Shown here piece by piece: positions 43,001-51,358 of a stretch of DNA of 64,000 bases. The translations under genes were made by a program, and so were the position numbers. This DNA comes from DATAVK01 sp036267755 (GTDB lineage: Bacteria; Actinomycetota; Actinomycetes; JAFAQI01), in assembly GCA_036267755.1 (NCBI GenBank), contig DATAVK010000134.1, positions 14,771-78,770 of the forward strand, read 5' to 3'. The notes below the pieces were generated by a model. It searched no databases. It was not told the DNA's origin and worked only from the letters and a program-made list of their open reading frames with translations. How positions within the stretch are numbered: position 1 is the first letter of the stretch; every line of letters begins with the position of its first letter.

Positions 43001-43891
43001 CCGGATGTAGCTGTCGAAGGCTCCCGAGTTACACGGACTCGTGTAGCTGTAGGTCTGCCAGGCCTGGTTGACCGTCGCCCCCGACGTACCCAGGTTGAGC
43101 AAGGCGAGCTGGTCTCGGCTGTACGTGCCCGTCGGGTCGGCGACGCTGGTGAAGTTCCCGACCACTGCAAGCTGCGTGCCTGCAGCGTTGACGGCGAGGG
43201 ACTTGATCCCTACCGCTCCGCTGGCCGCCTTCGGCCGGATCCCGTAGCTGTGATGGCCGGTGAAGTTGATCGTGGCGTAGCTGGTCAGCGCCCCGGTCGT
43301 GGGGTTGAGCGTCTCGAGCCCGTCCCGGACCGATGCGTTGGAAAGGGTGAAAGTGCCGCCGACGAACAGCTGGCCGTCGGCGAGAACCATCCGGTTAACC
43401 AGGCCATTGAGTGCCGGTGCCTTCCACCCGGGCACGATGGCCCCGGTGGTGGCGTTGAGCAGCGCCACCTTGGTCTTCACGCCGTCGATCGACGTGATGT
43501 CGCCGCCCACATAGACGGTGTTGCTGGTCGGGCCGGGAAGGATCGCGTTGATCGTCGTACCGACGATCTGCGGAGCGAAGCTCGTCACGAGTGCGCCGGT
43601 GCCGGACGTGAACGCTGCGAGGTACTGGCTCGGTGCGACCGTCGAACCGTCCTGGGACTCGACACTCGTGAAGGACCCGCCGAGGAAAACCGTCGATCCG
43701 ACCTGGTTGACGGCGTAGACGATACCGTTCTCGACATCCGGGGTGTACGACGCGGGAACGGGGCTGACGATCGACGGTGTGGCAGGGTTCGCTGCCTGGG
43801 CGGCAGGCCCTTCGACAACCAGCCATCCTCCGCAGAGGACGAGGGTTGCCGCGGACAAAGCAATCGAGCGCAGGCAAGAACGGCCGAACAC
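40031..43891 (-). CDS. Secreted beta-propeller–PKD repeat surface protein (shorter paralogue)
   Basis: 1286-residue exported protein. Signal peptide from GTG 43891 (AGGAG upstream) ends near AQA. Residues about 35–430 carry delta-60/DUF5122-like repeats (NTVYVGGDITSIDGV, GQLFVGGTFTLSN). About 480–680 is a second repeat region with LYERSFNGDTFG. Two PKD domains (about 685–770, FDASTSNDPDGAI…YSWNFGDGTS; and 997–1075) each precede an unnamed domain of about 200 residues with SYWxDKSxTTT and GW motifs. No sortase signal at the C-terminus. It is a tandem paralogue of the next gene. A TTG at 43948 is a weaker start. Probably a cell-wall or matrix adhesin. Confidence 0.82.
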   Translation of the reverse strand: MFGRSCLRSIALSAATLVLCGGWLVVEGPAAQAANPATPSIVSPVPASYTPDVENGIVYAVNQVGSTVFLGGSFTSVESQDGSTVAPSQYLAAFTSGTGALVTSFAPQIVGTTINAILPGPTSNTVYVGGDITSIDGVKTKVALLNATTGAIVPGWKAPALNGLVNRMVLADGQLFVGGTFTLSNASVRDGLETLNPTTGALTSYATINFTGHHSYGIRPKAASGAVGIKSLAVNAAGTQLAVVGNFTSVADPTGTYSRDQLALLNLGTSGATVNQAWQTYSYTSPCNSGAFDSYIRDVQFSPDGSYFVVVATGGLEANNSDGTRGLCDAAARFDPNATGTHVQPTWVDFTGRDSLWSVAVSSAAVYVGGHERWLNNTFGGDNAQQGAVPRPSVAALDPVNGVPLSWDPGRNPRGDGTYALFLSADGLYMGSDQDYVGNFQYLRQKIAFFPLAGGETLASNATAALPGRVYTAGAYQGSVDRLSERHFDGTTAGTEASLSTGISWGSIRGAFMLNGEVIYGKSDGKLYERSFNGDTFGAEVLLDPYDDPYWSSVDTGSGQSYRGVVPSLFGTEMQSVTSMFFTDGRLYYTLAGKTGMFWRWFEPDSGIVGPDEFTTTDTNNWSNVAGAFLSGNTLYFADKTSGQLESVPWSGTQAAGAPTVLATGQNDWASRGMFLLDDATHPNQPPVASFTPACSASSTTCTFDASTSNDPDGAITDYSWNFGDGTSQDQASSPVVSHTFPAPGSPSAASSYTVTLTVTDNDGATGTKTFQAAPDQGVPVPTFKAAVSACGSGTTTCGKSAVTNVGVPSGTAAGDTLLMFVSWPNTATSVSVPAGWHLLDKDVSSPLESDVYYRAASAADPGTTVPVTFGAATKNNVTLADYSGTDQVIEAYAKSGDSNTASHTTPNATVTDAGSLAVSYWSDKSSTTTAWSLPATVQQDSTSVDTGTAYVTTALGQSPSTVGIGSYGSQTATTNAVSGKGTEWTVILAPAGYSPNQPPVAAFTSSCTALTCTFSAGGSSDPDGSVTGYSWDFGDGSSPDLTSAPTHTYTTPGTYQVKLTVTDNDGATASVINPVSPKAPGPQIGFVGANKADASATSLSVPAPAGVGTGDALLLFESYASTTVTTSTPAGWTLVGSTKSSNLTTNVYSKAATAGDAGSSIGVGFSASVKASLVVADYRNAVLPVETDLSATAAGTTAHTAPALSGLAAGSWVVSYWTDKSTTTTSWTPPGGVTQRAVAYGTGSGADSALVADSGPVTSSPAQTATTDATSGSSAQWSLALAPTS

Positions 43892-43919
43892 GATGTGGCT
43901 CCTAAAGCGGTGGGCGCGC

Positions 43920-43933
43920 CGGCAGATCTGCCG
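43920..43933. promoter_or_regulatory. 14-base perfect palindrome upstream of the PKD gene
   Basis: CGGCAGATCTGCCG is a perfect palindrome 29 to 42 bases before the GTG of the 1286-residue protein gene. It lies in the 135-base gap (43892–44026) between the paralogues and may be an operator. Nothing else clear is seen in this gap. Confidence 0.35.
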
Positions 43934-44026
43934 AGGAACGACCTTCAACGTACCGGCTCAGTCGTGGTGCCGTTCGGCTTTCTCAACAACCACCCGATTG
44001 CCCGGCCCCATCACCCACCTGGGCGA

Positions 44027-47000
44027 TCAACTGGCCGGGGAAAGCCCGATCGCCCACTGGACGGACGATCCGCTCGAGGCGTCCGTCGTCGCGGTCTGAG
44101 CCGGGTAGTTGCCCGAGACCGGCCCGGCGGAGTCGGCGACCAACGCGCTGTCTGCTGCCGAGCTGGTGCCGTACGTCGCAGCCCGCTGCGTCACGGTTGC
44201 CGGCGGCGTCCACTTCGTCGTCGTCGTCGACTTGTCCGTCCAGTAGGACACGACCCACGTGCCGGCGCTCAGTCCGGTCAATGCGGGAGTGCTGTGTGAC
44301 GTGCCCGACCCGATGACCGACGAGGCGCCTTCGATCGGGGACGCCGCGGCGTTCGAGTAGTCCGACACGACGAGGCTCGCCTTGACGGACGCGGAGAAGG
44401 TCACGGCCGCCGAGGAGCCACCGTCACTGCCCGACGCGGTCTTCTCGTACACGTCGGTGGTCAGGTTCGACGCCGTCTTCGTACCGACCAGCGTCCACCC
44501 GCTCGGCACGGGCGATGTGACCGTGGTGGAGGCGAACGACTCGAACATCAGCAAGGTGTCGCCCGCGCTGGTCGCCGCGGGGATGACGACGCTCGCGCTG
44601 GTACCGCTCACGTCGGCGCTCGCGCTCCCTACGAACGCGATCCCCGCCGCGGCGGGCGAGACAGTGATCGACTTCGTGGCGACATTCGTCGCCCCGTCGT
44701 TGTCGGTCACTGTCAGCTGGACCGAGTAGGTGCCGGGCGCGCTGAACATGTGGTTCGGCGACTCCGCCGTGCTGGTGCCGTCGCCACCGAAGTTCCAGCT
44801 GTACGTCGCGATGGTGCCATCAGAGTCCGAGGAGCCCGACCCGTCGAACGAGCACGACAACCCGGTGCACGTCGAGCCCAGCACCGCCGTCGGCGGCTGG
44901 TTGGGCGTCGAGCCGGCAGGGCTCAGGATGATCGTCCACTCCACGCCCTTCCCGCTGGCGGCGTTGGTCGTCGCCGACTTGCCGCCGTAGTTGCCGGTAC
45001 CGACGGTCCCGCCAGAGTCGGCGAGCTGTGCGGTGATGAAAGCGCTGCCGGTGTCGTAGAACGACGACCTGCTGGTGACACCCGCCGGGAGCGTCCACTT
45101 CGTCGTGGTGCTCGACTTGTCAGCCCAGTACGACACCGCCAGGCTGCCGGGCGTCGTGACCGCCACGGTCGGAGTGACGTGCGTCAGGGTGCCCGAGTCG
45201 GTCGACTTCGCGTAGGCCTCGATGCTGCCGGGGGCGGCGCCCGAGTAGTCCGCGAGCGTGATGCCGTTCTTGGTGGCGGTCGCGAAGTTCACCGAAACGG
45301 TGCCACTCGAGGCATCCGCGGCGGTGGCAGCCCGGTAGTAGACGTCGGACTCGAGCGGGCTGCTCACGTCCTTGTCGAGCAGGTGCCAACCGGCCGGGAC
45401 CGTGGCCGCATCCGTCGTCGCCGGCCAGGTGACGAACAGCAACAGCGCATCCCCGGGCGTCGTGCCCGGTGGGACAGCCACCGTGGTGGTGGTGCTCTTG
45501 CCGCACGCGGCCGTACCGCTGCTGCAGGTGGTCACGGCGCCCTTGAACGTGGGCACCGGGGTTGCCTGCCCGGCCGAGACCTGGATGGTCTTGGTCGCCG
45601 TGGCGCCGTCGTTATCGGTGACGGTCAGTGTGACGGTGTACGACCCTGCCTTGCTGTAGTTGTGCGAGAACAACGATGCGTCGGAGTGGTCCTCGGCGGA
45701 ACCGTCGCCGAACGTCCAGGCGTAGTCCGTGATCGAACCGTCAGGGTCGAGCGAGGACGACGCGTCGAACGTGCAGCTGGTGGTGGTCGTCGAGCAGGTC
45801 GGCTGGAACGCGGCGACCGGCGGCTGGTTCGGATGCGTCGCGTCGTCGAGCATGAACATCGCGCGGCTCGCCCAGTCGGTGTCGCCCGTCGTCAGCACGG
45901 TGGGCGTGCCGCCCGCCTGGGTGCCGGTCCACGGGACCGACTCGAGCTGACCGCTGGACTTGTCAGCGAAGTACAGGGTGCTGCCGGACAGGAACGCGCC
46001 TGCCACGCCCGACCAGTTGTTGCCGTCGTTGATCGTGAACTCGTCGGCCCCGACCGCACCGGACTCCGGCTCGAACCAGCGCCAGAACATCTGCGACTGG
46101 CCCGCGACGGTGTAGAACATCCGGCCGTTCGCGTAGAACATCGACGTCACGGACCCGAGTTCGGAGCCGAAGAACGTCGGCTTGGTGCCCTGGAAGGTCT
46201 GGCCGGAGCCGGTCTGCACGTTGTCCCAGTTGGGGTCGTCGTACGGGTCGAGCGCGACCTCAGGTCCGAACGTGGTCCCGTTGAAGGTGCGCTCGTAGAG
46301 GTTGCCGTCGTTCTTCCCGTAGATCAGCTCACCGTTGACCATGAAGCCGCCGCGGATGGCACCCCAGTTGATGCCGCTGCCGGTCACGTTCTGCTCCGAG
46401 CCGACCGTCGCCGTGCCATCACCGTTGTCCACCACGTGGCGGTAGGAGATCCGGTTCGGGTCGGACGGGGTGGTCGTCGTCGGGCCGGTCTGCTGGACGT
46501 CGATCGCGTTCACGACAGGGTTGTCCGCTGGGCCCTGAGTCAGGGTGACGGTGATCTCACCGCTGGCCGGCGCCACGACCGGGAAGGACTTCATCTCCCC
46601 GACGAGGTTCCCGGCATCGGCGACGATGTCGTAGTTGGTCAGGACGGGTTGCCCGTCGATGGCCACGTTGAACACCCGTTGCCCAGCTTGGGACGTTCCG
46701 GGGTAGTTGTTCGCCAAGTAGAGGTTGACGTTGACCGGAGTGCCCGGGTCGACCGGGAACTGGTACTGCTCGTTGCCCCACTTGCCCGTGGAGAACACGT
46801 CGGTCGGCGTGGACGCGGGGACACTGGCGTTCGTCGTCCCGGCCCACGGGTTGTCGGCGTAGGACTCGGTGTTGCCACCGGTGCGGAACGGCGTGCCGTT
46901 GGCAGTTCCGGCACCCGGGTCGCCCAAGGTGGTGTTGTTGTTGTCCTGCAGCCAGTCCGCCGCGCTGCCGTCCGTCGCGGCGATCTCGCTGCCGCCGGCG

Positions 47001-49012
47001 TTGATCCGGTAGATCGAGGCCGGGTAGGTCGTCGTCGCCGGCGAGTCCTTGACGATCTCGATGCCGTCGACGGCCGGGTTCTCAGTCTCGTGGGCGAAGT
47101 CGATGTCGACCTCACCGTCGCTGGTGACGGTGTCACTTTCCATCATGCCGGTCTGGTCGCCGGCCGCGGCCACCATGTCGAAGTGGTTGAGGAACGTCTG
47201 ACCGTCGATGTTGACGTCGAAGACGCGCTGGCCCACAGCACTTGTGCAGCTGCACCGGTTGGCGAGGTAGAGCCTGACTTCGACCTTCTCGCCGGCCGGG
47301 ACTGGGAAGCCGAAGTGCATCTCGTCGCCGTCACCATGGCTGCCCGGGTCCCAGCGCTCCGAGCTGAAGATGGCGCTCGGCGTGGTCGAAGGCACCGTCG
47401 AGCTGATGTTCGCGACCGGGCCATAGCCCGCGACGTTGCTTCCCGAGTTCCGGTACGGCGAGTCGCCGGAGTTGTCGCCCTGCCAGTCCGGGCCGTTGTC
47501 GATCGCGGGGATCGTCGGGCCGCCCTCATTGAGCCGGTAGAGCACGGTGGTGCTACCCGGGGCCGGGAAGCCGCCGGCCGTGTAGACCCGGCCGGGCAGA
47601 TTCGGCGTGCTGTTCGTCGGGAGCGTCTCGCCACCGGCCAGCGGGAAGTAGGCGATCTTCTTGTGCAGGTACTTGGAGTTCCCGATGTAGTCCGTGTCGC
47701 TGCCGACGTACAGACCCGTGCTGGTCGCGAGCAGGGCGTACGCGCCCGCGCCGCGCGGGTTACGTCCGGGGTTCCAGCTCAACGGCATGCCGTTGATCGG
47801 GTCGAGCGCGACGATGCCGGGGCGCGGGATGGCACCGGGGCCGGGGCTGTCGAGACCGAGGGAGTTGTTGACCCAGCGCTGGTGGCCGCCCACGTAGACG
47901 ACCGGACCGGTCAGGGCGAGGGACAGGAACGTGTCGTTCCCGGTGTAGTCGATCCAGCTGGGACGGACGTCGGAGCCGGTGCCGGCGGTCTCGTACCGCG
48001 CGGCCGAGTCACAGGAGGACTTGGTCCCGTCGGAGTTGGTGCCGCTGCCGCCGGTGGCGGCGATCACGAAGTACGAGCCATCCGGCGAGAACTGGACGTC
48101 GCGGATGTAGCTGTCGTAGGCGAACGAGTAGCACTGCGCGGTGTACGCCGCCGTCGCCCAGGCGGTGTCCAAGGTGGCGGAGGTCGTGCCGAGGCTGATC
48201 ATCGCGACCTGGTCGCGGTAGTTCGGGTCGCTGGAGCCGGTGCAGCTGGTCGCGACGCAGGTGAAGTTGCCGATCGCGACGAGGTGGGTGCCGGACGGAT
48301 CGATATCCAGCGCCTTGACGCCGGTTCCTGCGTTCGAGCAGGTGCTCGTGGCCGGGTTGCACTGGGTGCCGTAGTTGTGCTGGCCGGTGAACGACAGCGA
48401 GACGTAGGGCGTCACCTTGCCGGTGGTGGGTGTGAGCGACGTCAGACCGACGTGGCTAACACCGCCCACCGTCGTGAACAGGCCGCCCGCGAACAGGAGG
48501 TTGTTGCGCAGGACGAGCTTGTTGACGGCGCCGTTCATGGCCGAGGGCTTCCAGGTCGACACCAGTGACCCGTTGGAGGTGTTGAGCAGGGCGACCTTCA
48601 TGGCGACGCCGTCCACCTGGGTGAACGACCCCGCGATGTAGACCTCGCCCGCGGCCGGTCCCGGGATGATCGAGTCGACCTCACCGTTGACCGTGGGCAG
48701 GAAGTTGGTGTTGTCCAGGGCACCTGTGCTGGCGTTGAAGGCCGCCACGTAGTTGTGGGTGAACGCGGTGCTGGACCCGTGCGGGCTCACCGAGGTGAAG
48801 CTGCCGCCGATGTAGGTCACGCCGGCGACCTGGCCGATCGAGAAGACGGTTCCGTTGTTGACGTCCGGGGTGAACGACGCCGGGACGGCGTTCACGACCG
48901 TCGGCTGCGTCGCCTGGACGGCCGAAGCCGGTGCCGCCACAGCCACCAAGCCGGTGAGCATGGCCGAGATCACACCGACGACAGCCAACAGGGCGGTACG
49001 GGGCCGTGCCAT
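44027..49012 (-). CDS. Secreted beta-propeller–malectin–PKD surface protein (longer paralogue)
   Basis: 1661-residue exported protein. ATG 49012 has GAGGAG upstream and a signal peptide ending near ASA. Residues about 35–420 match the DUF5122-like propeller of the neighbouring paralogue (EVYIAGSFTQVDGVAMKV). Two malectin-like carbohydrate-binding domains lie at about 489–660 (YRLNEGGP) and 669–845 (YRINAGGSEI), absent in the paralogue. Then come the shared LYERTFNGTTFG region (855–1060), PKD1, unnamed domain 1, PKD2 (GDGTSTAESPNHMF) and unnamed domain 2 to the end. Likely a sugar-binding matrix or wall protein. Clear tandem duplication with domain gain or loss. Confidence 0.82.
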   Translation of the reverse strand: MARPRTALLAVVGVISAMLTGLVAVAAPASAVQATQPTVVNAVPASFTPDVNNGTVFSIGQVAGVTYIGGSFTSVSPHGSSTAFTHNYVAAFNASTGALDNTNFLPTVNGEVDSIIPGPAAGEVYIAGSFTQVDGVAMKVALLNTSNGSLVSTWKPSAMNGAVNKLVLRNNLLFAGGLFTTVGGVSHVGLTSLTPTTGKVTPYVSLSFTGQHNYGTQCNPATSTCSNAGTGVKALDIDPSGTHLVAIGNFTCVATSCTGSSDPNYRDQVAMISLGTTSATLDTAWATAAYTAQCYSFAYDSYIRDVQFSPDGSYFVIAATGGSGTNSDGTKSSCDSAARYETAGTGSDVRPSWIDYTGNDTFLSLALTGPVVYVGGHQRWVNNSLGLDSPGPGAIPRPGIVALDPINGMPLSWNPGRNPRGAGAYALLATSTGLYVGSDTDYIGNSKYLHKKIAYFPLAGGETLPTNSTPNLPGRVYTAGGFPAPGSTTVLYRLNEGGPTIPAIDNGPDWQGDNSGDSPYRNSGSNVAGYGPVANISSTVPSTTPSAIFSSERWDPGSHGDGDEMHFGFPVPAGEKVEVRLYLANRCSCTSAVGQRVFDVNIDGQTFLNHFDMVAAAGDQTGMMESDTVTSDGEVDIDFAHETENPAVDGIEIVKDSPATTTYPASIYRINAGGSEIAATDGSAADWLQDNNNTTLGDPGAGTANGTPFRTGGNTESYADNPWAGTTNASVPASTPTDVFSTGKWGNEQYQFPVDPGTPVNVNLYLANNYPGTSQAGQRVFNVAIDGQPVLTNYDIVADAGNLVGEMKSFPVVAPASGEITVTLTQGPADNPVVNAIDVQQTGPTTTTPSDPNRISYRHVVDNGDGTATVGSEQNVTGSGINWGAIRGGFMVNGELIYGKNDGNLYERTFNGTTFGPEVALDPYDDPNWDNVQTGSGQTFQGTKPTFFGSELGSVTSMFYANGRMFYTVAGQSQMFWRWFEPESGAVGADEFTINDGNNWSGVAGAFLSGSTLYFADKSSGQLESVPWTGTQAGGTPTVLTTGDTDWASRAMFMLDDATHPNQPPVAAFQPTCSTTTTSCTFDASSSLDPDGSITDYAWTFGDGSAEDHSDASLFSHNYSKAGSYTVTLTVTDNDGATATKTIQVSAGQATPVPTFKGAVTTCSSGTAACGKSTTTTVAVPPGTTPGDALLLFVTWPATTDAATVPAGWHLLDKDVSSPLESDVYYRAATAADASSGTVSVNFATATKNGITLADYSGAAPGSIEAYAKSTDSGTLTHVTPTVAVTTPGSLAVSYWADKSSTTTKWTLPAGVTSRSSFYDTGSAFITAQLADSGGTVGTGNYGGKSATTNAASGKGVEWTIILSPAGSTPNQPPTAVLGSTCTGLSCSFDGSGSSDSDGTIATYSWNFGGDGTSTAESPNHMFSAPGTYSVQLTVTDNDGATNVATKSITVSPAAAGIAFVGSASADVSGTSASVVIPAATSAGDTLLMFESFASTTVTSPVPSGWTLVGTKTASNLTTDVYEKTASGSDGGSSAAVTFSASVKASLVVSDYSNAAASPIEGASSVIGSGTSHSTPALTGLSAGTWVVSYWTDKSTTTTKWTPPATVTQRAATYGTSSAADSALVADSAGPVSGNYPAQTATTDASSGSSVQWAIGLSPAS

Positions 49013-49170
49013 CAGGATTCTCCTCGTCGGCCCGGGGTCGTCCTGCTTCATGTCGCCGGGACAAGGTGGGCCGACCGACAACGTAAGTCGCGGTCGCGCC
49101 GGCCGCCGGAGAACGGGGAAAAATCACCCGCCTGGGTGCTCAAGGTGATACTCGTCACCCGTTCGGCGGA

Positions 49171-49198
49171 ATGGGCTGGCCCGAGCGGACCAGCCCAT
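49171..49198 (-). terminator. Terminator hairpin after the GH26-like gene
   Basis: ATGGGCTGG and CCAGCCCAT, 9 perfect pairs with a 10-base loop, start 12 bases beyond the GH26 stop on the minus strand. The 198-base gap (49013–49210) up to the PKD gene also holds two weaker stems (CACCC/GGGTG and GGTGA/TCACC) and an A-rich spot. Confidence 0.65.
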
Positions 49199-49210
49199 CG
49201 ACGCCCGCGC

Positions 49211-51169
49211 TCAGAAGCCGGCGGCGCTCTCGTTCCCGAGCCGGACGACCGGGCTGTTCGCCATCGCCTCGAAGGCGTTGAGCTCGCCCGGATCCGGCTG
49301 GGACTTGGAGTCGTAGGCGACCCGGAGGTCGCAGCAACCCACCATGTTCACGTCGAACACGGACAGCAGCTTGAGGTTGGGGAACTGGTTGCTCGCGAGC
49401 GTGGACTCCGCGTTGGTGTAATACGCCGCGCGATCCGCGTCGACCGCGGAGGAGGTCCCGAACTCGCCCAGCCCCCACGGCTTCGCCGTGTAGTCGTGGG
49501 ACGCGTCCGTCAGGCTGCCGAGCTCGGTGTAGAAGCCCTTGACCGAGGTCGCGAAGTTGCTGGTCGCGGTGTAGGGGTCCCACAGCACCCAGTCGACGAG
49601 GTTGTTGCCCGGCCATAGCGCGTCGACCATGCAGTTCCACCCGCTGTAGCCCATGTAGTTCATCGCCCAGACGACGTTGGTCACGCCCAGACTGTTGAAC
49701 CGGCTCTCGACGTTCGCCCACATGGCGCGATAGTCGGCCGGTGTGCCGGCCCCGCCCTTGTAGACCGAGCTGGGGCACCCCGCCGCGCCAGAGGACACGT
49801 CGTTCTCAGGCTCGTGGAACAGCGCCACCATGATCTTGGTGCTGCCCAGCGCCTTGATGCTCTTGGCCATGGCGTCGATCTGGGCGTTCACCGATGCGTT
49901 GCTGCCGTTCGCCTGGGCCCACGTCGAGACGGGCTTCCAGTTGAGCTGCAGGAGCGTGCCCGGCTTCTGCGCGATCGCGATGTCCGATGCCGACAGGACG
50001 TCGCCGGGACGCAGGTAGTCGTGCGCCACGACCATCGGTAGACCCGTCTGGGACACGAAGTTGTTGTGCTGCTGGGCGAAGTTGGAGCCGCCGAAGCTCT
50101 GCAGGATTCCGCCGACGAGCACGCCGCAACTGGGCACCAACATCGACGACAGCGTGCACCCAGAGGTCTTGGTCGGCGTGGGTGTTGGGGTCACCGTCGG
50201 CGTGGCCGACGGGGTCAGCGTTGGCGTGGGCGTCACCGTCGGCGTGGCCGACGGGGTCAACGTCGGCGTGGGTGTCGCGGTCACCGTCGGCGTGGCCGAG
50301 GGGGTCAGCGTTGGCGTGGCGGAGGCCGACGGGGTCACGGTCGGCGTGGCCGACGCGGAGGCAGAGGGGCTCGACGAGGGGGTTGCCGTGGCCGTGGCCG
50401 TGGGCGACGCCGACGCGGAGGCCGAGACGGTCGGGGTCGGGGTCGGGGTCGGAGTCGGCGGGGTCTTGTGAACCAGCTTGCTCAGTCGGTAGTGGATCCG
50501 CAGGGTCGGGCCGTGGGAGGCCTCACGTGAGCGCACCCGCACGCTGCCGTGCCGAGCCGACGAGGTGATCGCGAACGCGTAAATGCCGTCGTGCTTGACG
50601 GCCTGGGTGACGGTGAAGGCGACGCTGTCGAGTGATGGCGATGACGTGGTGTGGCCGAGCAGGCCGGCGTGGTGCGGCGCGTTGTGCGCGTTCAGGCTGC
50701 CTTGGGTCCACCCATCGGAGGTCACCCGGTACGCCGACAGGGTCGAGACCGGCAGCCGGCCGTAGCGCTGCAGTGTCAGGGACGCCGAAGTCACGACGGC
50801 GGCGGCGGGGATCTGATTGAGCCGGAACTTCACGAAGATGACCTTGCCGTGACTGGGCTGGCTGGATGCCGCCAGCAGGTGCTGGCCACCGGGCCGCATC
50901 ATCGGCTTAGCCTGCGAGGTGTAGGTGTCCCCCTCGTCGCTCACCCACAGCGTCTGCCGTTGCGTGCTCAGACCCCAGGTGACCGGGATCCTTGCCGCCG
51001 TGACGTGGTCAAGCGCAGCGCGATGCGGGGTGAGACCGGGGATCACGGCCGCGGCCGCGGCGGCCAAGCTGAGCGACAGCAGACCTGATGCCACTGCCAT
51101 CACCGTCACGGTTCGCGTGGTATGCGGACGGCGGTGACGCGGTTGGGCGTGGGTACCAGTTCGAGCCAT
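49211..51169 (-). CDS. Secreted GH26-like glycoside hydrolase with Thr/Pro linker
   Basis: 652-residue exported protein. After a signal segment (MAVASGLLSLSLAAAAAA) an about 170-residue DNRLRE-like beta domain (SASLTLQRYGRLPVSTLSAY) is followed by a Thr/Pro/Ser/Ala repeat linker (about 235–335) and a C-terminal TIM-barrel of the GH26 type. The acid/base glutamate is in ALFHEPEND (near 451) and the nucleophile in GLGEFGTSS (near 568). Likely cuts a beta-mannan-like or related exopolysaccharide. ATG 51169 chosen, with a −10-like TAGTTT upstream. First gene of a minus-strand unit with the PKD proteins. Confidence 0.82.
   Translation of the reverse strand: MARTGTHAQPRHRRPHTTRTVTVMAVASGLLSLSLAAAAAAVIPGLTPHRAALDHVTAARIPVTWGLSTQRQTLWVSDEGDTYTSQAKPMMRPGGQHLLAASSQPSHGKVIFVKFRLNQIPAAAVVTSASLTLQRYGRLPVSTLSAYRVTSDGWTQGSLNAHNAPHHAGLLGHTTSSPSLDSVAFTVTQAVKHDGIYAFAITSSARHGSVRVRSREASHGPTLRIHYRLSKLVHKTPPTPTPTPTPTVSASASASPTATATATPSSSPSASASATPTVTPSASATPTLTPSATPTVTATPTPTLTPSATPTVTPTPTLTPSATPTVTPTPTPTKTSGCTLSSMLVPSCGVLVGGILQSFGGSNFAQQHNNFVSQTGLPMVVAHDYLRPGDVLSASDIAIAQKPGTLLQLNWKPVSTWAQANGSNASVNAQIDAMAKSIKALGSTKIMVALFHEPENDVSSGAAGCPSSVYKGGAGTPADYRAMWANVESRFNSLGVTNVVWAMNYMGYSGWNCMVDALWPGNNLVDWVLWDPYTATSNFATSVKGFYTELGSLTDASHDYTAKPWGLGEFGTSSAVDADRAAYYTNAESTLASNQFPNLKLLSVFDVNMVGCCDLRVAYDSKSQPDPGELNAFEAMANSPVVRLGNESAAGF
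50168..50462. repeat. Low-complexity Thr/Pro/Ser/Val repeat coding for a linker
   Basis: About 300 bases of imperfect short repeats, such as GTCGGCGTGGCCGACGGGGT, translate on the minus strand to a run of TPTVTPSATP units. Such O-glycosylatable linkers join domains in secreted hydrolases. Repeat number probably varies between strains. Confidence 0.75.
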
Positions 51170-51358
51170 GGTGACTAGGTCGACCAGCAGAAAACTAGGC
51201 TGAAGGTTGCGCCATGTAGTCATTTCGAATCACCCGAACGGCTCATCCCGCAAATCCGGATGGGTCAATGGGCGTTGGTCGTTCAGCCGTAGGGTTGTGC
51301 CGAAGACGAGCCGATCGCCGTTGAGGACACGGATTTACGGCACGAGAAAGGCGCCACG

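Noticed and set aside
43892..44026. Possible riboswitch ahead of the surface genes
   Set aside because: No c-di-GMP or c-di-AMP riboswitch core was found by eye here, nor at 49013–49210 or 51170–51358.
44750..48568. 1272-codon open frame on the plus strand
   Set aside because: Mirror of the PKD–malectin gene; low-complexity Arg/Val/Gly sequence without any motif.
50168..50462. Repeat array that might be a CRISPR
   Set aside because: The repeats are short, imperfect, contiguous and in frame, coding a Thr/Pro linker; there are no spacers or cas genes.
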